From NCBI GenBank assembly GCA_038200275.1, contig JBBPYC010000023.1:1-51906 (forward strand): a DNA stretch of 51,906 nt. The letters are read 5' to 3'. The stretch comes from JBBPYC01 sp038200275 (lineage in GTDB: Bacteria; Pseudomonadota; Gammaproteobacteria; Burkholderiales; Burkholderiaceae_C). The notes beneath the pieces were generated by a model. That model did not search any database. It worked only from the letters and a program-made list of their open reading frames with translations, and was not told the origin of the DNA. Below are positions 17,598 through 26,424 of the stretch, one piece after another. The position numbers were made by a program, and so were the translations under genes. Within the stretch, counting starts at the first letter, position 1. Each line of letters starts with the position of its first letter.

Positions 17598-17612
17598 CCC
17601 CCTGCAAGGGGG
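17598..17612. repeat. GC-rich hairpin between purE and purK
   Basis: CCCCCT at 17598-17603 and AGGGGG at 17607-17612 form a perfect stem with loop GCA. It is flanked by sequence of the type repeated between genes in related bacteria, and no T-run follows on either strand, so a strong intrinsic terminator is unlikely. It may modulate purE-purK transcript stability. Confidence 0.5.
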
Positions 17613-17655
17613 AAGCCGTAAGCCGACCGAAGGCAGTGAGGGGTGTGGGTGAGCA

Positions 17656-18183
17656 TCATAGGGGTAGCACGGTGTTGCGCGCTGCTTCTGACTGGCGCGT
17701 GCGAAACGCCGTCAGCTTCGTGCGCAACGCCGCATCGCCCACCGCCAGCATCGCGATCGCAAACAATGCGGCGTTGGCCGCGCCGGCGCTGCCGATCGCG
17801 AACGTGGCGACCGGCACCCCGCGCGGCATCTGCACGATGCTGTGCAGCGAATCAACGCCCGCCAAGTGGCGTGATGCCACCGGCACCCCGAGCACCGGCA
17901 ACTCGGTCTTGGCTGCCAGCATGCCGGGCAGATGCGCGGCGCCGCCCGCACCCGCGATAATTGCGTGCAACCCCCGCGCTGCCGCTTCCTCGGCGTACCG
18001 AAACAGGTCGTCCGGCATGCGGTGCGCGGAGACGACGCGCGCTTCATACGCGACCTCGAACTCTTGCAGAATCTGCACGGCATGGCGCATCGTTTCCCAG
18101 TCCGACCCGGACCCCATGACAACGCCGATCAGCGGTGATGATGATGAGCTGCTAGCGATTTTCGAGTGCTCCTGCCCGGACAT
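17656..18183 (-). CDS. purE: N5-carboxyaminoimidazole ribonucleotide mutase
   Basis: A 175-residue class I PurE. The key motifs are GVVMGSGSDWETM near residue 20, the catalytic-His SAHRMPD near 52, and AGAGGAAHLPGMLAAKTELPVLGVPV. It converts N5-CAIR to CAIR in purine synthesis. The ATG at 18183 was chosen because residues before it show no conservation; a short Ser-rich leader of about 15 residues precedes the conserved domain. It is divergent from the thioredoxin-like gene (83 bases apart). Confidence 0.95.
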   Translation of the reverse strand: MSGQEHSKIASSSSSSPLIGVVMGSGSDWETMRHAVQILQEFEVAYEARVVSAHRMPDDLFRYAEEAAARGLHAIIAGAGGAAHLPGMLAAKTELPVLGVPVASRHLAGVDSLHSIVQMPRGVPVATFAIGSAGAANAALFAIAMLAVGDAALRTKLTAFRTRQSEAARNTVLPL

Positions 18184-18266
18184 GGAAACCACCAGATTTC
18201 GATGCACGGGCAAAGCGCGGATTTTACGTTTCGACGAACCCCAGACACAGGCCCCACACAACCGAC

Positions 18267-19223
18267 ATGATCAACGTCACGATAGAAAACTTCGAACCCG
18301 AGGTGATTGCCGCCTCCATGACGACGCCGGTGCTGGTCGACTTCTGGGCGCCCTGGTGCGGCCCGTGCAAGGTGATCGGCCCGATGCTGGAAAAACTCGA
18401 AGCCGAGTTCGAAGGCCGCTTCAAACTCGTCAAGATCGACTCCGACCAGCAGCAGGAAATCGCCACCGCATTCGGCGTAAAGAGCATCCCGACTTGCATC
18501 CTGCTCAAAGACGGTCGGCCGGTGGACGGCTTCACCGGCGCGCTGCCCGAAGGCAAGCTGCGCGAATTCATCGCGCGCCATGTGCCGACGACGCAAGCAC
18601 TCGAAGCTGACGCGGAAGCCGACGAAGCACAAGCCCTGCTGGCTGCGGGCGACACCGATGCAGCGATCGAGCGGCTGCAGCAGGCCCTTGCCCAGCAACC
18701 GAACAACGACGACGTGCGCTTCGACTTGATCAAGCTGCTGCTGTCGTCCAGCGAGATCGAGGCCGCGCAGGAGGCGCTTGCACCGGCCATGGCGCGCCAG
18801 CCCAAGCCGCTGCTGCGCTTCGCCGCGCTGCAGGTCTGGCTCGATGCGATCGTCTACGTCGCGGGCACCGTGCAAGACAGCGTGACGCTGGAAGAATTCG
18901 ATGAAAAAATCGCGGCCAACAAGCGCGACTTCGATGCGCGTTTTGCCAAGGCCCGCATCCTGATGGTGCGCGGCGAGTGGACCGCGGCGCTCGACGAACT
19001 GCTTGAGATCGTGATGCGCGATAAGCAGTGGAACGAAGAAGCCGCGCGCAAAGCCTTCGTCGCAATCCTTGAGTTGCTGAGCCCGCCTGCACCAAAACCT
19101 GGCGAAGCCGCAGGGCCCGCCGCCGGCGCGATCGCGCTCTCAGGCAAGAGCGCGGCACCCGAAGACCCACAACGCGCGCTGGTGTCGAGCTACCGTCGGC
19201 GGCTGAGCATGATGTTGAATTAG
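18267..19223 (+). CDS. cnoX: Thioredoxin-TPR co-chaperone, CnoX/YbbN-like
   Basis: A 318-residue protein. Residues 1-110 form a thioredoxin domain with WCGPC (Cys31, Cys34) and the cis-proline segment SIPT near 74. Residues 115-290 form helical TPR-like repeats, as in CnoX (YbbN). CnoX protects proteins from oxidation and hands them to chaperonins. E. coli CnoX has lost the first Cys of the redox motif; here both Cys are present, so it may have real oxidoreductase activity. The Ala-rich segment near 275-300 is a linker-like tail. It is divergent from purE and has no operon partner. Confidence 0.88.
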   Translation: MINVTIENFEPEVIAASMTTPVLVDFWAPWCGPCKVIGPMLEKLEAEFEGRFKLVKIDSDQQQEIATAFGVKSIPTCILLKDGRPVDGFTGALPEGKLREFIARHVPTTQALEADAEADEAQALLAAGDTDAAIERLQQALAQQPNNDDVRFDLIKLLLSSSEIEAAQEALAPAMARQPKPLLRFAALQVWLDAIVYVAGTVQDSVTLEEFDEKIAANKRDFDARFAKARILMVRGEWTAALDELLEIVMRDKQWNEEAARKAFVAILELLSPPAPKPGEAAGPAAGAIALSGKSAAPEDPQRALVSSYRRRLSMMLN

Positions 19224-19263
19224 CTCGCCCCCAGGCTGCGCGCACTGCGTGTCGCTTCGCCTA

Positions 19264-19385
19264 CCCCCTACCGGGGGCGGCGCCTGCGGCCTGGCGGAGC
19301 CAGCTCCGCGGCCCCTGCTGGTGGATTCGGTTCTCCCCCAGCTTTCGCTTGCTGCGATTGACTTTCGCCTTGCCCCTTACGGGGC
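19264..19385. repeat. Tandem GC-rich hairpin modules between cnoX and coaX
   Basis: Three small stem-loops lie here: CCCCC with GGGGG (19264-19277), CGGAGC with GCTCCG (19295-19308), and GCCCC with GGGGC (19372-19385). The first and third are each followed by the same GGCGCCTGCGG sequence, so a module is present twice. A run of ten G follows near 19420-19430. Elements like this recur between genes in Comamonadaceae; function is unknown. The 306 bases between cnoX and coaX contain no other recognisable feature. Confidence 0.55.
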
Positions 19386-19529
19386 GGCGCCTGCGGTGGA
19401 CTGGGCCGTGGGATGTTTTTGGGGGGGGGTGGAGTTGCTGAATTGCCGCTGCACGCCGAGACGACACAATGGTCGGCGTTCGGAACACCCCGAAGGCGCT
19501 TGCACAAACCATCAGAAGGGTTGCCCGAC

Positions 19530-20312
19530 ATGAGCTTTTTCGCGCTGGATATCGGCAACACCCGGTTGAAGTGGGCGCAGTACGAATCGGCCTGCCCGGG
19601 CGCGGCGGTGCTGGCGCAGGGCGTCGAATTTCTGGAGCACATCGACCAGGTCGCTGAAGGCGCCTGGGCCACGCTGTCACCGCCACAGGCCGTGCTCGGC
19701 TGCGTGGTGGCAGGCGATGCGATGCGGCGGCGTGCGCAGGAGCAGCTCGAGTTGTGGGATGTGCCGGCGCAGTGGGTGGTGGCCAGTGGCGCGGAAGCCG
19801 GTGTGGTGAACGGGTATGACCACCCGACCCGGCTCGGCGCGGATCGCTGGGTCGCCATGATCGGCGCCTGGCATCGCATGTTGAGGGCCGGCCCCGTCAA
19901 ACCGATGGTGGTCGTGATGATCGGCACCGCGGTCACGGTGGATGCAGTGGATGCCACGGGCCGTTTCGTGGGCGGGCTGATCCTGCCGGGCCACGGCATC
20001 ATGCTGCGGGCGCTCGAAGGTGGCACTGCGGGGCTGCATGTGCCGACCGGCGACGTCTGCGAATTTCCAACCAACACGAGCGACGCGCTGACCAGCGGCG
20101 GCAGCTATGCGATCACGGGCGCGGTGCAGCGCATGCGTGAACACTTGGCCCAGCGCTGCGGCGTGGAGCCAATCGTCTACATGACGGGCGGCGCGGGATG
20201 GAAGGTCGGGCCGGCGATGTCGGTGCCGTTCGAGCTCGTGGAGAGTCTGATCTTCGACGGCTTGCTGGAGATCGCCGCGCGGCGCTTTGGCGTGCCGGAA
20301 TACGACCTGTAG
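19530..20312 (+). CDS. coaX: Type III pantothenate kinase
   Basis: A 260-residue protein of usual CoaX length. The N-terminal ALDIGNTRLKWAQ segment is the first ATP-binding motif; GADRWVAMIGA near residue 108 and GTAVTVDAVD near 132 are the others. It phosphorylates pantothenate, the first step of CoA synthesis, and unlike type I kinases is not inhibited by CoA. The ATG at 19530 has AGAAGGG seven bases upstream and begins the MSFFALDIGN pattern; the longer open frame covers repeat sequence and was rejected. It converges with gph. Confidence 0.95.
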   Translation: MSFFALDIGNTRLKWAQYESACPGAAVLAQGVEFLEHIDQVAEGAWATLSPPQAVLGCVVAGDAMRRRAQEQLELWDVPAQWVVASGAEAGVVNGYDHPTRLGADRWVAMIGAWHRMLRAGPVKPMVVVMIGTAVTVDAVDATGRFVGGLILPGHGIMLRALEGGTAGLHVPTGDVCEFPTNTSDALTSGGSYAITGAVQRMREHLAQRCGVEPIVYMTGGAGWKVGPAMSVPFELVESLIFDGLLEIAARRFGVPEYDL

Positions 20313-20365
20313 CGGTCTGCCGGGTTTACGCCACGCGACAGGTCACAACAGGCCGCCGGTTCGGT

Positions 20366-21043
20366 TCAGCTGAGTTGCGCGATGGAGTCAACCACTCCGT
20401 CGGCGTCGACTGCATGAATCGGCTCACCGTGGTTGTAGCCATAACTGAGCAGCCAGACCGGACAGCCCGCCGCGCGCGCGGCCTGTGCGTCGTTGCTGGA
20501 GTCGCCCACCATCAAGGTGCGCTCCGGCTTCGTGCCGAGCGCTTCGCAGGTTTTTAACAACGGCAGGGGGTCGGGCTTGCGCCGCTCGAATGAATCGCCG
20601 CCGAACACCTGCTCGAAGTAGCCGTCCAATTGCTTGCGCCGCAGCAGGTCGCGCGCAGCCGCCACCGGCTTGTTGGTTAGGCAGGCGAGCTTCCAGCCCC
20701 GCGCACGAAATGCGTCGAGCCCCTCGCGCACGCCGGGGTAGACATGCGCATGTTCGCCGTTCACCGCCTCGTAGTGCCGCTGATACAGCGCCCAGGCCGC
20801 GTCGAAATACTGAGTCTGTGATGCACCGATGCAGTCGAGCACGGAAGCCACCAGATGCGGCGAGCCCTTGCCGACGCGCTCCCGGATCGCTGCCGTGTCG
20901 ACGCGCGGCAGACCGAGTTCCGACAACGTGCAGTTCAACGCGACGTTGAAGTCGCCGAGCGTGTCGACCAACGTGCCATCGAGGTCAATGAGGGCGGCTT
21001 CGATGTGGGCGAAGCGGGCGGGGTTGGGTAGGGTTTGGGACAT
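20366..21043 (-). CDS. gph: Phosphoglycolate phosphatase, HAD family
   Basis: A 225-residue HAD hydrolase. The nucleophile motif is DLDGTLVDT (Asp20, Asp22), followed by a helical cap domain, the LTNKP motif near residue 125 with its Lys further on, and GDSSND near 180. It removes phosphate from 2-phosphoglycolate, formed during repair of 3-prime-phosphoglycolate DNA ends and by photorespiration-like side reactions. It lies downstream of the small lipoprotein gene and rep on the same strand. Pyrophosphatase-like relatives have a similar sequence, so the substrate is a family-based call. Confidence 0.88.
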   Translation of the reverse strand: MSQTLPNPARFAHIEAALIDLDGTLVDTLGDFNVALNCTLSELGLPRVDTAAIRERVGKGSPHLVASVLDCIGASQTQYFDAAWALYQRHYEAVNGEHAHVYPGVREGLDAFRARGWKLACLTNKPVAAARDLLRRKQLDGYFEQVFGGDSFERRKPDPLPLLKTCEALGTKPERTLMVGDSSNDAQAARAAGCPVWLLSYGYNHGEPIHAVDADGVVDSIAQLS

Positions 21044-21165
21044 GAAAAACTCAAAATCTTTGAATAGGTGAGGCGAACGCAGAGACGCTTTCGGGTGGGT
21101 CTGAGAAGAACGGACTGAAGCGATTGAAGTCCGCCAGCGTTGGGCTCACGCGGGCAGCTCGGTGG

Positions 21166-21666
21166 TCAACCCACCGCCTGCCAAGTCAACACGAACCCAC
21201 GCTCGCTGTCGTCGGCCGGATCGATCCAGATGCCGCGGATTTCGCGCCCGCAACTGTTCGGCACCACATCTCCGTTCCACAGGCCCGTGATGTTGACTTC
21301 GTCGCTGGATTCCTCGATGCCGAACTGGCCGTCGCCGATGCCGCCGGCCAGCACCGAGGTCTGCGCAACGCCCGTGCTGCCGGCTGGGCGCACGATGCGG
21401 CCGCTCAACGCACCTGCAGTCTCCGGGTGCGGCGTGAAGGTCACGCTTGCGCGGCCGGCCGGGTGCTTCGGGCTGGCGCTGAACGCGGCCAGCCAGTTGC
21501 CGTAGAGATCGGCGCTGCGCACGGCTTTCGCATCCACGCAGGATGTGCCTTCCACGCGTTGCATTCGACCGGAATCCACATCATTCGTTGCGCAGCCGAC
21601 CACCAGTACTGCCGATACAGCTATCAAAATTGAAGCAAATCGTATGGATATAGGCAATGGGTTCAT
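21166..21666 (-). CDS. Small predicted lipoprotein of unknown function
   Basis: A 166-residue protein with a lipoprotein signal peptide: MNPLPISIRF, a hydrophobic core and a lipobox ending VVGC at about residue 25. The mature part is rich in beta-type polar residues (RASVTFTPHPETAGALSGRIV, and a C-terminal GIWIDPADDSERGFVLTW) and shows no domain I can name. ATG at 21666 was chosen; a TTG at 21687 would overlap the rep stop in TTGA but lengthens the signal with a polar stretch. It lies between rep and gph. Confidence 0.6.
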   Translation of the reverse strand: MNPLPISIRFASILIAVSAVLVVGCATNDVDSGRMQRVEGTSCVDAKAVRSADLYGNWLAAFSASPKHPAGRASVTFTPHPETAGALSGRIVRPAGSTGVAQTSVLAGGIGDGQFGIEESSDEVNITGLWNGDVVPNSCGREIRGIWIDPADDSERGFVLTWQAVG

Positions 21667-21683
21667 GCGGTGTTCTGATGTCT

Positions 21684-23780
21684 TCAATTGGCGTTTGCCG
21701 CCGCTGCAGAAGCCGCGCTCTGCAGCGCCTTGGCGGCGAACTCGGCACGCAGCGCACGCAGTTTCTCGCGCGGGTCTTCGCGCACGGTGGCCTGGTCGAG
21801 CGCCATCTCTTTGATGAAGCGGCTCGGTTCACCAGCGACTGTGTCGCGCCCTTTTTTCTTGCGACGCGGCCAGCTCACGACGAGCGTGTTGCGCGCGCGC
21901 GTGATGCCCACATACATCAGGCGCCGCTCTTCCTCGAGCCGGGTCACGATCTCCTCAGGCTTGGTCTTTGCTTCGTCTTGGCGAAACGGCAACATGCCCT
22001 CACTGACGCCGACCAGCAGCACGTGCGGCCACTCGAGGCCCTTGGCTGCGTGCAGCGTCGACAAGGTGACCATGTTCGATTCGCCCTTCCTGTCGCTCAG
22101 CGTGGACAGCAGCGCAATCGTTTGAGCGACCTCGAGCAGCGTCTGCGTCTGGCTGGCGATCTGCACGCCAGCTGTGGCTGCCGTATTGTGCTCATCGTCG
22201 TCATCGACGCCACCGCAACGCCGCGCCATCCAGTCACAAAAATCAATGACGTTGCCCCAGCGCGTAGTGGCCATCTTCTCGCTGTCTTCGCCGTCGTGCA
22301 GGTGCTGCTCATAGCCGATTTCCTTCAGCCAGTCGGCCAGCAACGCCGTGGCCGCCGTGTAACCGGCGCTGCGCCGCGCGCGGTATTCGAGATCGTTGAT
22401 GTAGCGGCCGAACTCCTGCAGCGAAGCGACCGATCGCGCTGGCAACGCGGCACCGAGCGAGTTGGAAAACAGCGCCTCGAACAAGCTGATCTTGTAGCGC
22501 GTGGCGAACTCGCCGAGTTGCGCAAGGCTCGTGTGGCCGATGCCGCGCTTCGGCGTGGTGGCGGCGCGCAGGAACGCCGGGTCGTCGTCGTTGTTCGCGA
22601 GCAGCCGCAGCCACGCGCACAAGTCCTTGATCTCGGCCCGGTCGAAAAAGCCCGTGCCGCCAGACACCTTGTACGGAATCTGCGCCTTGCGCAGCGCCTG
22701 CTCGAACAGCCGCGACTGATGGTTCGCGCGGTACAGCAGCGCGAAGTCCTTCCACTCCTTGTGCTGCGAGGTTTGGCGCAGCGAAGCGATGCGGGCCACC
22801 GCGCGCTCGGCCTCGTGCTCTTCCGTATCGGCATCGACCACGCGCACCGGCTCGCCTTCGCCGAGGTCGGAGAACAGCGTCTTTGGAAACAACTTCGGAT
22901 TTGGTGCGATCACGTTGTTCGCAGCGCGCAGGATGGCAGCGGTCGAGCGGTAGTTCTGCTCGAGCTTCACCACCTTGAGATTCGGATAGTCCTGTGGCAG
23001 TCGTTTCAAGTTGTCCAGCGTGGCGCCGCGCCAGCCGTAAATGCTCTGATCGTCGTCGCCCACGGCGGTAAAGCACGCACGCGGGCCGACCAGCAGGCGC
23101 AGCAGTTCGTACTGCGTCGCGTTGGTGTCCTGGTATTCATCGACCAGCACGTGACCGAGCGTCTGCTGCCACTTGTCGCGCACTTCCGTGCTGGTTTGCA
23201 GCAGCTTGAGCGGCAAGCCGATCAGGTCGTCGAAGTCGACGCTCTGAAAGGCAGCTAGTCGCTCTTCGTACAGCGCCATGATCTTGGCGGTGGTCGCTTC
23301 AATTTCGTTTTCCGCTTGCGCGGCGCTGGCCGCAGCGTTCAAGCCGGCGTTCTTGTTGCGGCTGATCGCCCACTGCCACTGACGCGCGGTCGCGGCATCG
23401 GTCGCGCCGCTGCAGTCTTTCAAGATGCTCGTCACATCGTCGGTGTCGAGAATGCTGAACGTCGGCTTCAGACCGAGCGCAGCGCCGTCCTCGCGCAGCA
23501 TGCGAACACCGAGCGCGTGAAAGGTCGAGATCGACACGCCCTTGGCCGCGCGGCCCACCAACGAACGCGCGCGCTCGCGCATCTCGGCGGCGGCCTTGTT
23601 CGTGAACGTGATGGCGGCGATCTGCTTGGCTTGCATGCCGGCCTGGATCAATCGTCCGATCTTGTGCGTGATCACACGCGTTTTGCCCGAGCCCGCCCCG
23701 GCCAGCACCAGACACGGCCCATGCAGATAGTTGACCGCTTCCTGCTGCGCAAGGTTCAGGCCGGCGGCATCAGCGGACAT
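21684..23780 (-). CDS. rep: ATP-dependent DNA helicase Rep
   Basis: A 698-residue UvrD/Rep superfamily 1A helicase, close to the usual Rep length. Motifs in order: GAGSGKT near residue 27 (Walker A), FTNKAAAEMRER, DEYQDT (Walker B), GDDDQSIYGWRGA, LEQNYRS, TLHAAKGLEW and MYVGITRAR. It unwinds 3-prime-5-prime and clears protein blocks ahead of replication forks. The lack of an extended UvrD-type C-terminal tail favours Rep over UvrD. The ATG at 23780 starts the conserved LNLAQQEAV segment; the longer frame reaching 24017 is not conserved. It is divergent from the AEC permease gene. Confidence 0.92.
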   Translation of the reverse strand: MSADAAGLNLAQQEAVNYLHGPCLVLAGAGSGKTRVITHKIGRLIQAGMQAKQIAAITFTNKAAAEMRERARSLVGRAAKGVSISTFHALGVRMLREDGAALGLKPTFSILDTDDVTSILKDCSGATDAATARQWQWAISRNKNAGLNAAASAAQAENEIEATTAKIMALYEERLAAFQSVDFDDLIGLPLKLLQTSTEVRDKWQQTLGHVLVDEYQDTNATQYELLRLLVGPRACFTAVGDDDQSIYGWRGATLDNLKRLPQDYPNLKVVKLEQNYRSTAAILRAANNVIAPNPKLFPKTLFSDLGEGEPVRVVDADTEEHEAERAVARIASLRQTSQHKEWKDFALLYRANHQSRLFEQALRKAQIPYKVSGGTGFFDRAEIKDLCAWLRLLANNDDDPAFLRAATTPKRGIGHTSLAQLGEFATRYKISLFEALFSNSLGAALPARSVASLQEFGRYINDLEYRARRSAGYTAATALLADWLKEIGYEQHLHDGEDSEKMATTRWGNVIDFCDWMARRCGGVDDDDEHNTAATAGVQIASQTQTLLEVAQTIALLSTLSDRKGESNMVTLSTLHAAKGLEWPHVLLVGVSEGMLPFRQDEAKTKPEEIVTRLEEERRLMYVGITRARNTLVVSWPRRKKKGRDTVAGEPSRFIKEMALDQATVREDPREKLRALRAEFAAKALQSAASAAAANAN

Positions 23781-23994
23781 GGGGCTTTCGTGGGGACAAA
23801 GAAGAAATCGGGGAGTTGCCGCTTCGGCGCAACGCGGGCTCGAGGGCGAAGCGGGCAATGATAGCGACGCGTGCCGACTAAGAGACCCTCCCCAACTCCA
23901 GCCGACCACCACCCATGGACAACGCCGACCGAAGCGGTGGCGCCGCCGCAACATCGGCCCGGCCCGTAGGGCGCCACCTGCAACAATCCCCGCC

Positions 23995-25023
23995 GTGCTC
24001 GACGTCCTGCTGGTCATCTTTCCGTTTTTTGCGCTGGTGCTGTGCGGCTATGTGGCCGCCGCACGCAGCATGCTGCCGTTTTCGGCGGTCGCCGGGCTGA
24101 ACAGCTTCGTGCTGTACTTTGCGTTGCCGGCGCTGCTCTATCGATTTGGCGCCAGCACGCCGATCGCACGGCTCGTGAACCCGGCGGTGTTTGGCATCTG
24201 GCTGGTCTGCTCAGTGCTGTTGGTGCTGGCCGTGGTGGCCATCAGCCGTGATGGCCGCATTGACTGGAACAACGCCGCCTTCGGCGCACTGGTCGCCGCG
24301 TTCTCGAACACCGGCTTCATGGGCGTGCCGCTGCTGGTCGCGCTGTTCGGCGAGCGGGCTGCCGGCACCGCGATCATCACGATCGTGGTCGACTTGCTGT
24401 TCACCTCGTCGCTGTGCATTGCGCTGTCCCGGCTCGATGCGCCCGGTGGCGCAGCGCAAGCGGCGAAGAACGCACTGCGCGGGGTCGTCTTCAATCCGCT
24501 GCCGTGGGGCGTGCTGGCGGGCGGGCTGGCTTCTGCGCTGCAGCTCGAGCTCTGGACGCCGCTGGAACGCACCGTGGGACTGCTGGCGGACGCGGCCTCA
24601 CCGACCGCACTGTTCACGATCGGCGCGATGCTGGCGCGCTCGGAGATGCTGGCCGCGCAGCATGACAAGCAGCAACGCGAGCCACCGGATGCGCTGCCAA
24701 CTGCATCGGCTGCGTCTTCCCCATTGCCGCTTGCTCACGTGCGGCCGCGGTTGGCTGAGGTGCTGCGCATTGTGCTGATCAAACTGATCGTGCATCCGTT
24801 GCTGGTGCTGTGCCTGGGCACGGTCGCGATTCAGGCCGGGGCACCACTGCCGGCGTTCGCGCTGACCATCATGGTGCTGGTGGCAGCCCTGCCAAGCGCG
24901 AGCAACGTGGCGGTGCTGGCCGAACGATTCGACGCCGACACCGGCCGGCTCGCACGCATCATCTTGCTGAGTACGGCCGCCGCGTTCCTGACGTTTTCCG
25001 GCGCGGTGGTCTTGATGCGCTAA
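23995..25023 (+). CDS. AEC-family permease (auxin-efflux-carrier superfamily)
   Basis: A 342-residue membrane protein with about ten hydrophobic segments: five near residues 1-180, a polar loop with poor conservation near 220-250, and five more to the end. Segments such as NSFVLYFALPALLYRF, FSNTGFMGVPLLVALFG and the C-terminal LPSASNVAVLAERFD are typical of AEC transporters, which carry organic anions such as malate or malonate. The start is GTG at 23995, the first codon of the membrane part; in-frame upstream sequence overlaps the rep 5-prime end and is not conserved. It is divergent from rep. Confidence 0.8.
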   Translation: MLDVLLVIFPFFALVLCGYVAAARSMLPFSAVAGLNSFVLYFALPALLYRFGASTPIARLVNPAVFGIWLVCSVLLVLAVVAISRDGRIDWNNAAFGALVAAFSNTGFMGVPLLVALFGERAAGTAIITIVVDLLFTSSLCIALSRLDAPGGAAQAAKNALRGVVFNPLPWGVLAGGLASALQLELWTPLERTVGLLADAASPTALFTIGAMLARSEMLAAQHDKQQREPPDALPTASAASSPLPLAHVRPRLAEVLRIVLIKLIVHPLLVLCLGTVAIQAGAPLPAFALTIMVLVAALPSASNVAVLAERFDADTGRLARIILLSTAAAFLTFSGAVVLMR

Positions 25024-25117
25024 AAGCGGACAGGCCTGCAGCCAGCCGATGGGGAGCCGTTGCCGGTCAGGCGCGGAACCCACTTTTTCTTCATCCTGCT
25101 CGACCAAGGACACGACC

Positions 25118-25276
25118 ATGACACTGGGCACCATCTTGCTGATCGTATTGATCCTGTTGCTGATCGGCGTGCTGCCGAGCTGGGGCCACAGCCGCAGTTG
25201 GGGCTACGGCCCGACTGGCGGGATCGGGCTGCTGGTGATTGTGGTGATCGTGTTGGTGGTGATGAAGATCATTTAG
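25118..25276 (+). CDS. DUF3309 small membrane protein
   Basis: A 52-residue protein: a hydrophobic segment (LGTILLIVLILLLIGVLP), a short linker with SWGHSRSWGYGPTGG, and a second hydrophobic segment ending in two charged residues. This is the pattern of the DUF3309 family of tiny two-helix membrane proteins. The linker contains repeated SRSWGYGP-like residues common in that family. The ATG at 25118 has AAGGA eight bases upstream. Function unknown. Confidence 0.75.
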   Translation: MTLGTILLIVLILLLIGVLPSWGHSRSWGYGPTGGIGLLVIVVIVLVVMKII

Positions 25277-25464
25277 CGTTGGCATCGAATGCGCTTCATC
25301 GGCAAGCTCCAGCGCTTGTGCCAAGCGGGCTGCTGCATTAGGTGCCGCGTCGTACGGCTGGACCTTTTATCATCGGTGCACTGCAGCGCCCATCGGCGTT
25401 GCCCGGCTGTTGTTCGCTCCGATCTGCGCGGCCTCCACATCTCGAACTTGAGTAGATAGACCCG

Positions 25465-26424
25465 ATGAAGCTGTTCCAACTGATCAAGGAGGCCGTCACG
25501 GCATGGATTGATGACTTCGCCCCCAGCATGGGGGCGGCGATCTCCTATTACACGATCTTTTCGCTCGCGCCACTGCTGATCATCGTGATCGCAGTGGCCG
25601 GCGCAATTTTCGGTGAGGAAGCAGTCAGGGGCCAGATCGTCGGCCAGTTGCAGAGCATGATGGGCGAGGAAGGCGCAAAGGCGGTTCAAACCATGATCAA
25701 GGCCGCCAACGAGCCGACCAAAGGGCTGGTTGCCAGCGCTGTCAGCTTCGTCTTGTTGCTGGTCGGCGCGACCACTGTGTTCGCCGAGCTGCAAAGCGCG
25801 TTGGACCGGATCTGGCATGTGCCTGAGAAGGCCAAGCCGCAAGGCATCTGGGCCGTCATCCGCGCGCGCATCCTGTCGATGGGGCTGATCCTCGGGCTGG
25901 CGTTTCTGTTGATGGTGTCGCTTGTCACGGCCGCTGCAGTGGCTGCTTTGGGCACGCTGGCCAACAGCATGCTGCCGGGCTCCGAGTTGCTGCTGCAGGC
26001 GCTCAACATCGCGATTTCGGTGGGCTTGAGCACGTTGCTGTTCGCAATGATCTTCAAGTACATGCCGTCGATTTCGATCGAATGGCGCAACGTCTGGGTC
26101 GGCGCTGCGGTCACGGCCGTGATGTTTGAAGTGGGCAAGTGGGGCATCAGCCTGTACATCGGCAAGAGCGGCACCACCGAGACATTTGCGGCGGCCGGCT
26201 CGGTGGTCGTGCTGTTGCTGTGGGTCTACTACGCGGCGCAGATCTTCTTGCTGGGTGCCGAGTTCACGAAAGTCTGGGCCAACGCGCATGGATCAACGAC
26301 CGGCCAGCAGGCGCAGGCGGCAACGGAGCATCAAAAGCAGGTTGCCGAGCAGGGCATCGACGCCGTCCGTCACCCCAAATACGGCCCGCGCGGCGAAGCC
26401 GCACAGCGACAGCGGCAACGCTAG
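25465..26424 (+). CDS. YihY/virulence-factor BrkB-family inner-membrane protein
   Basis: A 319-residue protein with about six membrane segments. Typical pieces are MGAAISYYTIFSLAPLLI near residue 27, QSALDRIW near 112, and a C-terminal AAGSVVVLLLWVYYAAQIFLLGAEFTKVWA. The family was once called RNase BN/BrkB, but the RNase assignment was later moved to other proteins; its role is unknown, perhaps envelope-related. The 40 C-terminal residues are Gln/Ala-rich and variable. Its stop shares the palindromic CTAG at 26421-26424 with the stop of the convergent MocR gene. Confidence 0.85.
   Translation: MKLFQLIKEAVTAWIDDFAPSMGAAISYYTIFSLAPLLIIVIAVAGAIFGEEAVRGQIVGQLQSMMGEEGAKAVQTMIKAANEPTKGLVASAVSFVLLLVGATTVFAELQSALDRIWHVPEKAKPQGIWAVIRARILSMGLILGLAFLLMVSLVTAAAVAALGTLANSMLPGSELLLQALNIAISVGLSTLLFAMIFKYMPSISIEWRNVWVGAAVTAVMFEVGKWGISLYIGKSGTTETFAAAGSVVVLLLWVYYAAQIFLLGAEFTKVWANAHGSTTGQQAQAATEHQKQVAEQGIDAVRHPKYGPRGEAAQRQRQR

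Noticed and set aside
17598..17612. Terminator call for the purE-purK hairpin
   Set aside because: The stem is strong but no T-run follows on either strand.
21667..21687. TTG start of the small lipoprotein gene overlapping rep
   Set aside because: Possible by coupling but it adds polar residues in front of the signal peptide; ATG at 21666 is preferred.
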